DNA of 6,581 nucleotides from Bacteroidales bacterium (GTDB lineage: Bacteria; Bacteroidota; Bacteroidia; Bacteroidales; UBA3663), in assembly GCA_017632695.1 (NCBI GenBank), contig JAGBQS010000227.1:1-6581 (forward strand), read 5' to 3'. Shown piece after piece: positions 1 through 6,581 of the stretch (positions within the stretch are counted from its first letter, which is position 1; every line of letters begins with the position of its first letter). Below the pieces are notes generated by a model. The model did not search any database. It worked only from the letters and a program-made list of their open reading frames with translations, and had not been told where the DNA came from. The position numbers were made by a program, and so were the translations under genes.

Positions 1-302
1 AGGCAACCAACCAGGTGAAGTTTGACCTCGACAAAAACCAGCTGACCGTCAGCGCACAGGATGTCGATTTCTCGATTTCCGGTACTGAAAAGATTACCTG
101 CAGCTACGAGAGCACTCCGCTGCAAATCGGGTTCCGCGCCAACTTCCTCATCGAAATTCTGAATACAATTCCATCGGACTAAGTGGAATTCCAGTTGGCC
201 GACTCTTTCCTTGCCTGCCTCATCGTTACGGTACAGAACAACGAGAACGAGGACCTGCTGATGCTCATCATGCCAATGCAGCTGGCCGACTTCGGCAAAT
301 AA
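1..302 (+). pseudogene. dnaN: DNA polymerase III beta sliding clamp, C-terminal part, interrupted by an in-frame stop
   Basis: The frame starting at base 3 encodes the last domain of the beta clamp, the ring that tethers DNA polymerase III to DNA. Recognisable pieces are VKFDLDKNQLTVSAQDVDFS, then IGFRANFLIEILNTIPSD, and the ending NENEDLLMLIMPMQLADFGK. The gene enters from outside the window. A TAA at 180-182 stands where related clamps have an acidic residue (IPSD-E-VEF). The same frame then stays open for 39 codons to a normal TAA at 300-302. If the stop is real, the product loses about 40 residues including IMPMQL, which matches the C-terminal MPMRL of the E. coli clamp that helps form the partner-binding cleft. 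Residues at 204-212 (SFL) and 228-239 (TVQN) also depart from the family pattern. No stop-codon reassignment is likely, because porD, recN, gltB and gltD here end in TAA. It is either a decaying copy or a sequence/assembly error; the sequence alone cannot decide. Confidence 0.85.
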
Positions 303-330
303 TCTGTCCGTTCCAGATATCTGTTGGATC

Positions 331-1101
331 ATGAACCTGAAGCTGAAGCGTCCTGTCATCTTCTTCGACCTTGAGACAACCGGTCTCGACATTCTGAATT
401 CCAGAATCGTTCAGATCAGTTATATCAAGGTTATGCCAAACGGCGAGGAAACAGAGAAGAACTATCTGGTCAATCCCGGAGTACCGATTCCGCCTGAAAC
501 GAGCGAGATTCACCACATCACCGATGACGATGTGAAGGATCAGCCGATGTTCAAGGAAATCGCCCGCAAGATAGCCCAGGACTGGATAGGATGCGATCTG
601 GCAGGATTCAATTCCTCCCGCTTCGATATTCCCCTGCTCATGGAAGAGATGTATCGGAACGGCGTGGACTTCGACATAGAGGGCCGGCGCCTCATTGATG
701 TGATGAACATCTATCACAAGAAGGAACGCCGGAACCTGTCGGCCGCCTACAAGTTCTATTGCGGCAAGGATCTTGAAGAAGCACACAGTGCCGATGCCGA
801 CACGCGGGCTACCTACGAAGTGCTGAAAGCACAGCTTGACCACTACGACGATCTGCAGAACGATATGGACTGGCTGCACGAATACAGCAAGATGCAGGAC
901 TTTGCCGATGTGGCGGGCAATATCATCTACAACGACAAGCACCAGCCGGTCTTCAACTTCGGCAAACACAAAGGGAAGCCGGTGGCAAAGGTATTCGAAG
1001 AGGAACCTTCGTACTACAGTTGGATCATGGACGGAAAGTTCGCACAATCCACCAAACATTTCGTCACGAAGATCAAACTTCAAATGGGACTGCGCAAATG
1101 A
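331..1101 (+). CDS. DnaQ-family DEDDh 3'-5' exonuclease (DNA polymerase III epsilon-like) with an ExoX-like C-terminal domain
   Basis: A 256-residue protein predicted to remove nucleotides from DNA 3' ends in the cytoplasm, in proofreading or repair. The RNase-H-fold exonuclease domain covers about residues 8-170. Exo I is FFDLETTGL with D13 and E15, Exo II is GFNSSRFDIPLL with D99, and Exo III is HSADAD with H152 and D157, so all four acidic metal ligands and the general-base histidine are present. Residues about 205-250 (starting FNFGKHKGKPVAKVF) form a small extra domain like the one at the end of ExoX-type exonucleases; I do not see the usual polymerase-alpha-binding tail of classical epsilon. 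The ATG at 331 lies 28 bases after the last dnaN stop and just before the KRPVIFFDLET strand that opens the domain. The gene ends in a TGA overlapping the next gene's ATG. It is often annotated as polymerase III epsilon; a stand-alone repair exonuclease is equally possible, so no symbol is given. Confidence 0.93.
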   Translation: MNLKLKRPVIFFDLETTGLDILNSRIVQISYIKVMPNGEETEKNYLVNPGVPIPPETSEIHHITDDDVKDQPMFKEIARKIAQDWIGCDLAGFNSSRFDIPLLMEEMYRNGVDFDIEGRRLIDVMNIYHKKERRNLSAAYKFYCGKDLEEAHSADADTRATYEVLKAQLDHYDDLQNDMDWLHEYSKMQDFADVAGNIIYNDKHQPVFNFGKHKGKPVAKVFEEEPSYYSWIMDGKFAQSTKHFVTKIKLQMGLRK

Positions 1102-2021
1102 CAAACCTGAAAACGGGGATGTGCATATCGGCCTTGATATTCATATCCTCTTTCTCTTTCCAGACCAAGGCTCAGGAACTCGATGCTACTGTGACCATCA
1201 ACACACAGCAGATCGAGGCCTCGTACCGTGACAGGTTCGAAACACTGAAAACCGACCTGCAGGAATTCATCAACGGACAGCAGTGGACTCCCGCCCAGTT
1301 TTCGGTGCAGGAGCGTATCGGGTGTACGTTCTCGTTCACCATTACCGAAATGACATCGGCCGACAACTACAAAGCCTCGCTCACCGTCCAGGCCCGCCGT
1401 CCGGTCTATTACTCTTCGTACCAGACCACTACCTTCAACTGGAAGGACGACAATCTGTCATTCGGCTATACCGAAGGACAGACTTTTACGTACAACGAAT
1501 TCAACCTCGACAACGAGCTGATTGCCACCGTTGCCTACTATATCTACCTGATTTTGGGCTTGGACTTCGACAGTTTCTCGCCTAAAGGCGGAGAGGCATT
1601 CCTGCGCAAGTGCGAGAGTATTGTAAGCCAGATGCAGAGTTCAGAATCGAAAGCTTGGAAGGCTTTCGACGACAAGAAGAACCGGCATGCTGTCATTACG
1701 GCATTGCTTGATGACAACCAGTCGGACTTCCGCCAGCTCTGGTACAACTATCACAGATTAGGTCTTGATGCCATGTACCAGTCGATGGACAAAGGTCGGG
1801 CGCAAGTCACGGCCGCCCTGCCCTTGCTCGGGAATGTCCGCAAGGCTAACAGTCAGACACCCCTACTCAGCGTGTTCATCGCAGCCAAGCAGGACGAGCT
1901 GATCAACATCTATAGTGAAGCACCCATGACCGAGAAGCAGAATATCTTCAAGACCCTGCAGGATCTGTTCCCGACCTATACGAATACCTTGTCGAAGATT
2001 AAAGAGGAATACAAGGAATAA
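1098..2021 (+). CDS. porD: DUF4835 family exported protein (PorD-like, type IX secretion associated)
   Basis: A 307-residue protein from the ATG at 1098-1100, which shares ATGA with the exonuclease stop and suggests translational coupling. The frame is open upstream, but this start directly precedes a clean Sec signal peptide: hydrophobic residues about 8-21 and a probable cleavage after TKA25, giving a mature end QELDATVTINTQQI. There is no lipobox, so a soluble periplasmic or envelope-associated protein is likely. The body fits the DUF4835 family in length and landmarks: an aromatic N-terminal beta region, the stretch around YYIYLILGLDFDSFSPKGGE (SPKGGE near residue 161), then a helical half with a YNYHRLGLDAMYQ motif and FIAAKQDELINIYSEA. 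I recall that recent annotation of the family uses the name PorD and links it to type IX secretion; its molecular role is not visible here. In Bacteroidota this family commonly sits just before recN, as it does here. Confidence 0.87.
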   Translation: MTNLKTGMCISALIFISSFSFQTKAQELDATVTINTQQIEASYRDRFETLKTDLQEFINGQQWTPAQFSVQERIGCTFSFTITEMTSADNYKASLTVQARRPVYYSSYQTTTFNWKDDNLSFGYTEGQTFTYNEFNLDNELIATVAYYIYLILGLDFDSFSPKGGEAFLRKCESIVSQMQSSESKAWKAFDDKKNRHAVITALLDDNQSDFRQLWYNYHRLGLDAMYQSMDKGRAQVTAALPLLGNVRKANSQTPLLSVFIAAKQDELINIYSEAPMTEKQNIFKTLQDLFPTYTNTLSKIKEEYKE

Positions 2022-2048
2022 TTTGCCGCTAAGCATACAAGGAATAAT
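2009..2048 (+). repeat. 14-bp direct repeat at the porD-recN junction
   Basis: The sequence ATACAAGGAATAAT occurs at 2009-2022, covering the last codons and TAA stop of the DUF4835 gene, and again at 2035-2048, ending directly before the recN ATG. The two copies are identical and start 26 bases apart; the 12 bases between them are TTGCCGCTAAGC. This looks like a short local duplication of the gene end. The A-rich second copy now forms the leader immediately upstream of recN, so it may affect recN translation, but nothing in the sequence proves that. Confidence 0.8.
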
Positions 2049-3710
2049 ATGCTGCTATCATTAACCATCGAGAATTACGCGCTCATCGGACACCTGGAGT
2101 TCAGACCGACCGAAGGGCTGACAGTCATTACCGGCGAAACGGGTGCCGGTAAGAGTATTATCATGGGCGCACTGGGTCTCATACTGGGTCAGCGTGCCGA
2201 TGCCCGTACGGTTCGCGTCAATGCCACGAAGTGCGTCATCGAAGCCCAGTTCAACATCGACGGATACGGACTCCAGTCTTTCTTTACCGAAAACGATCTG
2301 GAGTATGACTCCCAAAACACCATCATTCGACGCGAAATCTTTGCTACCGGCAAGAGTCGCGCTTTTGTGAACGACACTCCGGTACAGCTCACTCTTCTGA
2401 AACAGCTGGGCGATGCACTTATCGACATTCATTCGCAGCACCAGAATCTTTTACTGGGGAACGGCTCGTTCCAGCAGGAAGTGGTCGATGCCATGGCTAA
2501 GAACAAAGAAATCTTTGACAGTTACATTACCGGATACCGTGAACTGTTACGCTTGCGCCGCAGCCTGCAGACGCTGAAAGAAGAAAGTGCCCGCAGTTCG
2601 GAAGAAGCCGATTATATCCACTATCAGTTCAACAAACTGGACGAGGCTCAGTTGCGCGATGGAGAACTGGCAGAGCTGGAGGAAGAACAGGAATTACTGA
2701 GCCACGCCGAAGACATCAAGAGCGGACTGGTCAATATGGCAGAGCAGATGAACGGCGACGGCATCAGCCTGCTGCAAACCCTGAAACAGTTGCGCGACCA
2801 GGCACAAAGCCTCAGCAGCATCTACCCCCGTCTGCAAGAAATTGCCGAACGCATGGAATCGGATTACATCGATTTGAAAGACATTGCCGATGATGTGGAG
2901 AATCAGGCTGAGGAAGTGAACTTCGATCCGGAACGTTTCGCTTTTGTAGAGGAACGGTTAGGGCTGCTTTATTCCCTGCTCAAGAAGCACAACCGCGAAA
3001 CTATCGGGGAGCTGATTGCCCTGCGCGACGAACTTCAGGAAAAAATACTTCACATCGATAATAGCGACGAAGAGATTGCCGAACTCGAACAAAAAGTGGA
3101 AGCCCAGACTGCAAAAGTACGGGAATTAGCAAAACGCCTGACAGAATCGCGTACCAAGGCCGCCCGTTCTTTCGAGCAGGAGCTTGTTCAGAAAGTGGCT
3201 TATTTAGGAATGCCGAATGTCCGTTTCGAAGTCCAGATTCTGCCTTTGAAGGATTTCTCATCTACCGGAGCGGACAGCATCCAGTTCCTCTTTTCAGCCA
3301 ATAAGAACCAGCCGCTCAAACCGGCTGGCGAGGTGGCTTCGGGTGGCGAGATTTCCCGACTGATGCTCTCCATCAAGGCGCTGATTGCTGCCGCCAAGAC
3401 GCTTCCTACCATCATCTTTGATGAGATCGACACGGGCGTTTCAGGTGACATTGCCGACCGGATGGGAGAAGTCATGAAACAGATTTCGGAACATCTGCAA
3501 GTCATCACCATCACGCATCTGCCGCAAGTTGCCGGCAAAGGAGACGCTCACTTTATGGTCTATAAGGAAGATACGGAAACGGAAACGCAGACCCACATTG
3601 CCCAACTGTCAGCCGACCAGCGCGTCCGCGAGATTGCACGTATGCTGAGCGGTGCCCGGATTACAGAGCAGGCCATCGCCAATGCCCGAATCCTGATGGG
3701 ACAAAAGTAA
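2049..3710 (+). CDS. recN: DNA repair protein RecN (SMC-like ATPase)
   Basis: RecN is a cytoplasmic SMC-family ATPase that acts early in recombinational repair of DNA double-strand breaks. The 553-residue length is normal for the family. The N-terminal ATPase half has LTIENYALI and the Walker A motif GETGAGKS at residues 29-36, then the RecN-typical DIHSQHQN near 126-133. Residues about 150-400 are rich in Glu, Lys, Leu and Gln with heptad-like spacing, consistent with the antiparallel coiled-coil arm (for example LAELEEEQELLSHAEDIKS). The C-terminal half completes the ATPase: signature SGGEISR at 431-437, Walker B TIIFDEIDTG at 454-463 with catalytic E459, and H490 in ITITHLPQVA. All catalytic motifs are intact. 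The ATG at 2049 is set by the conserved start MLLSLTIENY and lies 27 bases after the DUF4835 stop, so cotranscription is likely. No SOS-type operator is apparent upstream. Confidence 0.97.
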   Translation: MLLSLTIENYALIGHLEFRPTEGLTVITGETGAGKSIIMGALGLILGQRADARTVRVNATKCVIEAQFNIDGYGLQSFFTENDLEYDSQNTIIRREIFATGKSRAFVNDTPVQLTLLKQLGDALIDIHSQHQNLLLGNGSFQQEVVDAMAKNKEIFDSYITGYRELLRLRRSLQTLKEESARSSEEADYIHYQFNKLDEAQLRDGELAELEEEQELLSHAEDIKSGLVNMAEQMNGDGISLLQTLKQLRDQAQSLSSIYPRLQEIAERMESDYIDLKDIADDVENQAEEVNFDPERFAFVEERLGLLYSLLKKHNRETIGELIALRDELQEKILHIDNSDEEIAELEQKVEAQTAKVRELAKRLTESRTKAARSFEQELVQKVAYLGMPNVRFEVQILPLKDFSSTGADSIQFLFSANKNQPLKPAGEVASGGEISRLMLSIKALIAAAKTLPTIIFDEIDTGVSGDIADRMGEVMKQISEHLQVITITHLPQVAGKGDAHFMVYKEDTETETQTHIAQLSADQRVREIARMLSGARITEQAIANARILMGQK

Positions 3711-3777
3711 ACCGGCAATTCTCCTGTTCACGGCTCATCCTTACAGAAGATTTATTACTCATCTCACGCATTACCCA

Positions 3778-5001
3778 ATGAAAAAACACCTTTATCTGAT
3801 GCTTCTCTGGCTGTTGCCGTTTGGAATGTCTTCAGCCCAGAACTTCGACGAGTACTTCGCCGACAGTACGCTCCGCATAGATTATACGCTGGCCGGCAGT
3901 CACAGCCGACAGTCGGTCTTTCTTGACAAGCTGAACCGTTTCCCGGGTTGGGCAGGACGCCGGAACCACCTCGGCGAATTGCCCCTACAGGGAAACGGCC
4001 AACTTTATGTGCGTACGCTCAATGACCGTCGCATTATCTATTGCCACAGTTTTTCAAGTCTGTTTCAGGAATGGATCGAAACCGAAGAGGCCTACAAGAC
4101 AGAACGCAGTTTCGAGCATTGTATGCTCATTCCGTTTCCCAAGCAACCGGTTGAGGTGGAAATATGCCTGCGGAACAACAAGCGCGAAACCGTCTGCCGG
4201 CTGAAACACATCATCGACCCTTCGGATATCCTGATTCAGCGTATCGGCGAAGAACATGTCACGCCATACAAGGTAATGCTCGAACCCGATGACCCGGACC
4301 ATTGCATTGACATCGCCTTCTTAGCCGAAGGCTATACCCGGCGCGAACTGAAAACTTTTTACCGTGATGTGCGTACCGGTATCGAGTCGCTCTTTCAGCA
4401 CGAGCCGTTCCGTTCGGAGAAAGGCCGGTTCCGCATCGTTGCCGTTGCCAGTACATCGCTTCAAAGCGGCGTCAGCGTTCCCAGACTCTCCCTTTGGAAA
4501 CACACGGCCTTTTCGAGCCATTTCAGCACGTTCTATAGCGACCGCTATCTTACCACCCTCCACATCAAGGATGTCCACGATGCTCTGGCTGGCATTCCCT
4601 ACGAGCATATCATCATTCTGGCCAACACCGGCGAATATGGCGGAGGCGGCATCTACAACAGTTACAACCTGACGGCTGCCCATCACCCCAAATACCGGCC
4701 TGTTGTGGTTCATGAGTTCGGACACAGTTTTGCAGGACTGGCCGACGAATACTATTACGACGCGCACGATGCCAACGATCAGACCTATTCCCTGGACGTT
4801 GAGCCCTGGGAACCGAACATCACCACCAAGCACGATCCTGAGAAGGCAGTTGCCATCGGCCGTACAGAAGGCGGCGGATACCGTGCCAAAGGCATCTGGC
4901 GCTATCAGAAAGATTGCCGCATGCGCACCAACGAATATCCTGAATTCTGCCCCGTCTGCCAGCAGTCCATCCTGCGTATCATCAGATTCTATACAGAATA
5001 G
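3778..5001 (+). CDS. Secreted M64-family (IgA peptidase type) zinc metallopeptidase
   Basis: A 407-residue protein with a Sec signal peptide (MKKHLYLMLLWLLPFGMSSA, likely cut near residue 20 or 21). An N-terminal beta-rich region of about residues 22-150 resembles the M64 N-terminal domain. The peptidase domain begins around D178 (DIAFLAEGYT). The zinc motif is HEFGHSFAGLADEY, with H312 and H316 as metal ligands, E313 as catalytic base and the family's DEY at 323-325. The end has C380, C391 and C394 in DCRMRTNEYPEFCPVC, also typical. The family is named after a bacterial IgA-cleaving enzyme, but the substrate of most Bacteroidota members is unknown and IgA cleavage should not be assumed. The protein stops soon after CPVC, leaving no room for a type IX sorting domain, so periplasmic or Sec-exported localisation is inferred. 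The segment between NITT and TEGGGY is shorter than I remember in homologues. The gene follows recN by 67 bases without a visible promoter or terminator between them. Confidence 0.93.
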   Translation: MKKHLYLMLLWLLPFGMSSAQNFDEYFADSTLRIDYTLAGSHSRQSVFLDKLNRFPGWAGRRNHLGELPLQGNGQLYVRTLNDRRIIYCHSFSSLFQEWIETEEAYKTERSFEHCMLIPFPKQPVEVEICLRNNKRETVCRLKHIIDPSDILIQRIGEEHVTPYKVMLEPDDPDHCIDIAFLAEGYTRRELKTFYRDVRTGIESLFQHEPFRSEKGRFRIVAVASTSLQSGVSVPRLSLWKHTAFSSHFSTFYSDRYLTTLHIKDVHDALAGIPYEHIIILANTGEYGGGGIYNSYNLTAAHHPKYRPVVVHEFGHSFAGLADEYYYDAHDANDQTYSLDVEPWEPNITTKHDPEKAVAIGRTEGGGYRAKGIWRYQKDCRMRTNEYPEFCPVCQQSILRIIRFYTE

Positions 5002-5032
5002 TGCCGTTGACTTCACTGTCAACGGCACTATT
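4997..5032. terminator. Perfect hairpin between converging genes, probable bidirectional terminator
   Basis: Bases 4997-5011 (AATAGTGCCGTTGAC) pair perfectly with 5018-5032 across a six-base loop TTCACT. The left arm includes the TAG stop of the M64-family gene (4999-5001), and the hairpin lies 18 bases beyond the gltD stop on the other strand. A 15-bp stem between converging genes is a good candidate for ending transcription from both sides. There is no clear run of T after the stem on either strand, so it may instead stabilise mRNA 3' ends. Confidence 0.75.
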
Positions 5033-5050
5033 CACTATTCGGTCAAAACA

Positions 5051-6400
5051 TTAATGATGTAAGAATTTATCCACTTTGGCGGCTGCATCCAAACCACTGG
5101 CCATGGCGCGAACCACAAGCGAGGCACCGTTGGCTGCATCGCCGCAGACGAAGACGTTCTCCGGGTACTGCGGGTGTTCCGGCTTCAGGAAGCCCATGGC
5201 AAGCAGCACCAGCTCGGCCTTGATGATCTCGGGCTTGCCCTTTTCGACCATAATGGGACGTCCGCCTTCCGGGTTGGGTTTCCAGTCAATCTCCTGAACC
5301 TTTACACCGGTAAGTTTGCCGTTCTCGCCCAGGAATTCGAGCGTGTTGATGTTCCAGCGGCGGGTACAACCCTCCTCGTGGCTCGATGTGGTCTTGAGGG
5401 TGCGGGGCCAGTTAGGCCAAGGATTCTGCGGGTCTTCGGGACCCTCAACAGGCTTAGGCATGATCTCAATCTGGGTAACGCTCTTGCAACCCTGACGGTG
5501 AGCTGTTCCGATGCAGTCGCTACCTGTATCGCCGCCACCGATCACCAGCACATCCTTGTCTTTGGCGCTGATGCGCTCATCCTTGCTGAACTCGATGCCA
5601 GCCAGCACGCGGTTCTGCTGCGATAGCATCTCGAGGGCGAAGTGTACGCCCTTAAGTTCGCGGCCGGGAGCCTTCAGATCGCGGGCAGTCGGTGTACCGG
5701 TAGATATCACTACAGCATCAAACTGCTTAGCAAACGCATCGTTCACCTCTACAGCCTCACCGTACTTAAACCCGATTCCCTCCTGCTCCAACACAGCGAT
5801 GCGTCGGTCAATGACGGCCTTATTCAACTTAAAGTTGGGGATACCGTAGCGAAGCAATCCGCCAGCGGCTTCGTTTTTCTCAAAAACTGTTACCTGATAA
5901 CCCTTCAGATTCAGGTCGTTGGCAGCAGCCAGTCCTGCCGGACCGGCACCAATCACAGCCACTTTCTTTCCATTGCGAACAATGTCTGTATGAGGCGTGA
6001 TAAAACCCTCTCGGAAAGCGGCCTCCGTGATGGCACACTCGTCCTCACGGTTCGTTGTCGGCTCATGATTGAAGCGGTTCAGCACGCAGGCCTTTTCGCA
6101 CAAGGCGGGGCAGATGCGACCCGTGAACTCTGGGAAAGGGTTCGTACTGTTCAGAAGGCGATATGCTAATTCCCAATCCCCCTTGTACAGGGCATCGTTC
6201 CACTCGGGCGCCTTGTTGCCTAACGGACAGGCCCAGTGGCAGAAGGGCACGCCACAGTCCATGCAACGCGAGGCCTGCAGTTTGCGTTCGCGGGTAGAGA
6301 GCGTCTGCTCCACCTCGCCGAAGTCGTGGATACGGTCGTTAATAGGACGGTAACCGGCTTCCTGTCGATGTATCTCTAAAAATGCTTTCGGATTTCCCAT
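5051..6400 (-). CDS. gltD: Glutamate synthase (NADPH) small subunit
   Basis: A 449-residue cytoplasmic subunit that takes electrons from NADPH through FAD and iron-sulfur clusters to the large subunit, which makes glutamate from glutamine and 2-oxoglutarate. The N-terminal ferredoxin-like domain has two cysteine groups: C46, C49, C54 and C58 in CMDCGVPFCHWACPLGNKAP, and C97, C101 and C105 in GRICPALCEKAC, for 4Fe-4S clusters. FAD binding is shown by VAVIGAGPAGLAAA (GAGPAG 151-156) and NADPH binding by VLVIGGGDTGSDC (GGGDTG 288-293). The C-terminal VFVCGDAANGASLVVRAMASG closes the FAD site. Length and motifs are complete. The ATG at 6398-6400 gives the usual MGNPKAFLEI start and has AGGA a few bases upstream. 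It lies 36 bases downstream of gltB on the same strand, so the two form an operon for ammonia assimilation. Confidence 0.97.
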   Translation of the reverse strand: MGNPKAFLEIHRQEAGYRPINDRIHDFGEVEQTLSTRERKLQASRCMDCGVPFCHWACPLGNKAPEWNDALYKGDWELAYRLLNSTNPFPEFTGRICPALCEKACVLNRFNHEPTTNREDECAITEAAFREGFITPHTDIVRNGKKVAVIGAGPAGLAAANDLNLKGYQVTVFEKNEAAGGLLRYGIPNFKLNKAVIDRRIAVLEQEGIGFKYGEAVEVNDAFAKQFDAVVISTGTPTARDLKAPGRELKGVHFALEMLSQQNRVLAGIEFSKDERISAKDKDVLVIGGGDTGSDCIGTAHRQGCKSVTQIEIMPKPVEGPEDPQNPWPNWPRTLKTTSSHEEGCTRRWNINTLEFLGENGKLTGVKVQEIDWKPNPEGGRPIMVEKGKPEIIKAELVLLAMGFLKPEHPQYPENVFVCGDAANGASLVVRAMASGLDAAAKVDKFLHH

Positions 6401-6407
6401 TTTTCCT

Positions 6408-6442
6408 ATTGATAATTGATAATTGACAATTGAAAATTAATA
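6408..6442. repeat. Degenerate 7-bp tandem repeat in the gltB-gltD gap
   Basis: Read on the + strand, five 7-bp units follow one another: ATTGATA, ATTGATA, ATTGACA, ATTGAAA, ATTAATA. The array nearly fills the 36-base space between gltB and gltD, and its last unit runs over the TAA stop of gltB (complement of 6437-6439). In the transcript it reads as an A/U-rich leader ending shortly before the gltD start, likely unstructured. Similar AT-rich short repeats occur between genes in other Bacteroidota, from general knowledge. Confidence 0.8.
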
Positions 6443-6581
6443 ATCTCTCTGGATGTCGGCAATCTTCTCGTGAAGCTTCCTCATCTTCTCCTCCTCGAGC
6501 ACGCGCTTGTACTCGATAGGAACTACCTGGATGAAGTCCTCGATGTAGCGGTGCCAGTCGTCGAGCATGCGGCCAGCGAGG
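6437..6581 (-). CDS. gltB: Glutamate synthase large subunit, C-terminal end (partial)
   Basis: The reverse strand gives 47 codons before a TAA (complement of 6437-6439), translating as LAGRMLDDWHRYIEDFIQVV followed by PIEYKRVLEEEKMRKLHEKI and ADIQRDY. This is the extreme C-terminus of the Bacteroidota-type glutamate synthase large subunit, where the chain ends in a helix with the pattern PIEYKxVLxEE and IADIQRDY. The large subunit carries the glutaminase and synthase sites, which lie outside the window. The gene continues beyond 6581. Its position directly before gltD on the same strand supports the call, and the two products form one enzyme. Confidence 0.9.
   Translation of the reverse strand, partial: LAGRMLDDWHRYIEDFIQVVPIEYKRVLEEEKMRKLHEKIADIQRDY

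Noticed and set aside
180..182. Recoding or reassigned TAA as an explanation of the dnaN stop
   Set aside because: TAA ends several intact genes in this window, and no recoding signal is visible after the codon.
391..407. Small inverted repeat ATTCTG-AATTC-CAGAAT early in the exonuclease gene
   Set aside because: A 6-bp stem inside a conserved coding region (ILNSRI) is easily expected by chance, and no regulatory context is visible.
268..1104. A 278-codon open frame on the - strand covering the whole exonuclease gene
   Set aside because: It lies exactly opposite a gene with all DEDDh motifs. Its translation is a Val/His/Ile-rich series typical of the complement of coding sequence, with no recognisable domain.
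3711..3777. A promoter or small RNA in the recN-M64 gap
   Set aside because: The 67 bases contain no convincing Bacteroidota promoter motif, no stable hairpin and no small reading frame that I could support.
4321..5028. A 235-codon open frame on the - strand opposite the M64-family peptidase
   Set aside because: It is the antisense of a gene with an intact zinc motif, runs through the hairpin, and shows no family resemblance.
5174..6169. Two + strand open frames (150 and 175 codons) opposite gltD
   Set aside because: Both are shadows of gltD, whose cysteine clusters and nucleotide-binding motifs are clear. Neither resembles a known protein.

Overview
This window looks like core chromosome of a Bacteroidales bacterium, probably Prevotellaceae-like. 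That placement is inferred from protein sequence: a DUF4835/PorD-type protein beside recN, an M64-family peptidase typical of gut Bacteroidota, GltB/GltD proteins of Bacteroidota type, and an AT-rich 7-bp repeat between genes. Base composition appears moderate, near half G+C (judged by eye). There are no tRNA or rRNA genes, CRISPR arrays, insertion sequences or phage genes. Coding sequence fills almost everything and no gene-free stretch exceeds about 70 bases.

Layout on the + strand: (1) 1-302, the end of the DNA polymerase III sliding clamp gene dnaN, interrupted by an in-frame TAA about 40 codons before the expected end; (2) 331-1101, a DnaQ-family 3'-5' exonuclease; (3) 1098-2021, a DUF4835 (PorD-like) exported protein whose start overlaps the exonuclease stop by 4 bp; (4) 2049-3710, recN; (5) 3778-5001, a secreted M64-family zinc peptidase. 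The first four are tightly packed and probably form one transcription unit joining replication/repair genes to a cell-envelope gene. On the - strand, converging on this unit, are gltD (6400-5051) and upstream of it the last 47 codons of gltB (6581-6437). A perfect 15-bp hairpin separates the two converging units.

The clamp, exonuclease and RecN belong to DNA replication and double-strand-break repair. The DUF4835 protein is linked to type IX secretion. The M64-family peptidase is exported by Sec and has no obvious type IX sorting domain. GltB and GltD together form NADPH glutamate synthase for ammonia assimilation.

I found no convincing new biological system. The most notable observation is the damaged end of dnaN: a stop codon plus nearby replacements in an otherwise recognisable, normally essential gene. 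Others are the apparent absence of coaBC between the exonuclease and DUF4835 genes, a shortened segment in the M64-family peptidase, and two small repeats at gene junctions.
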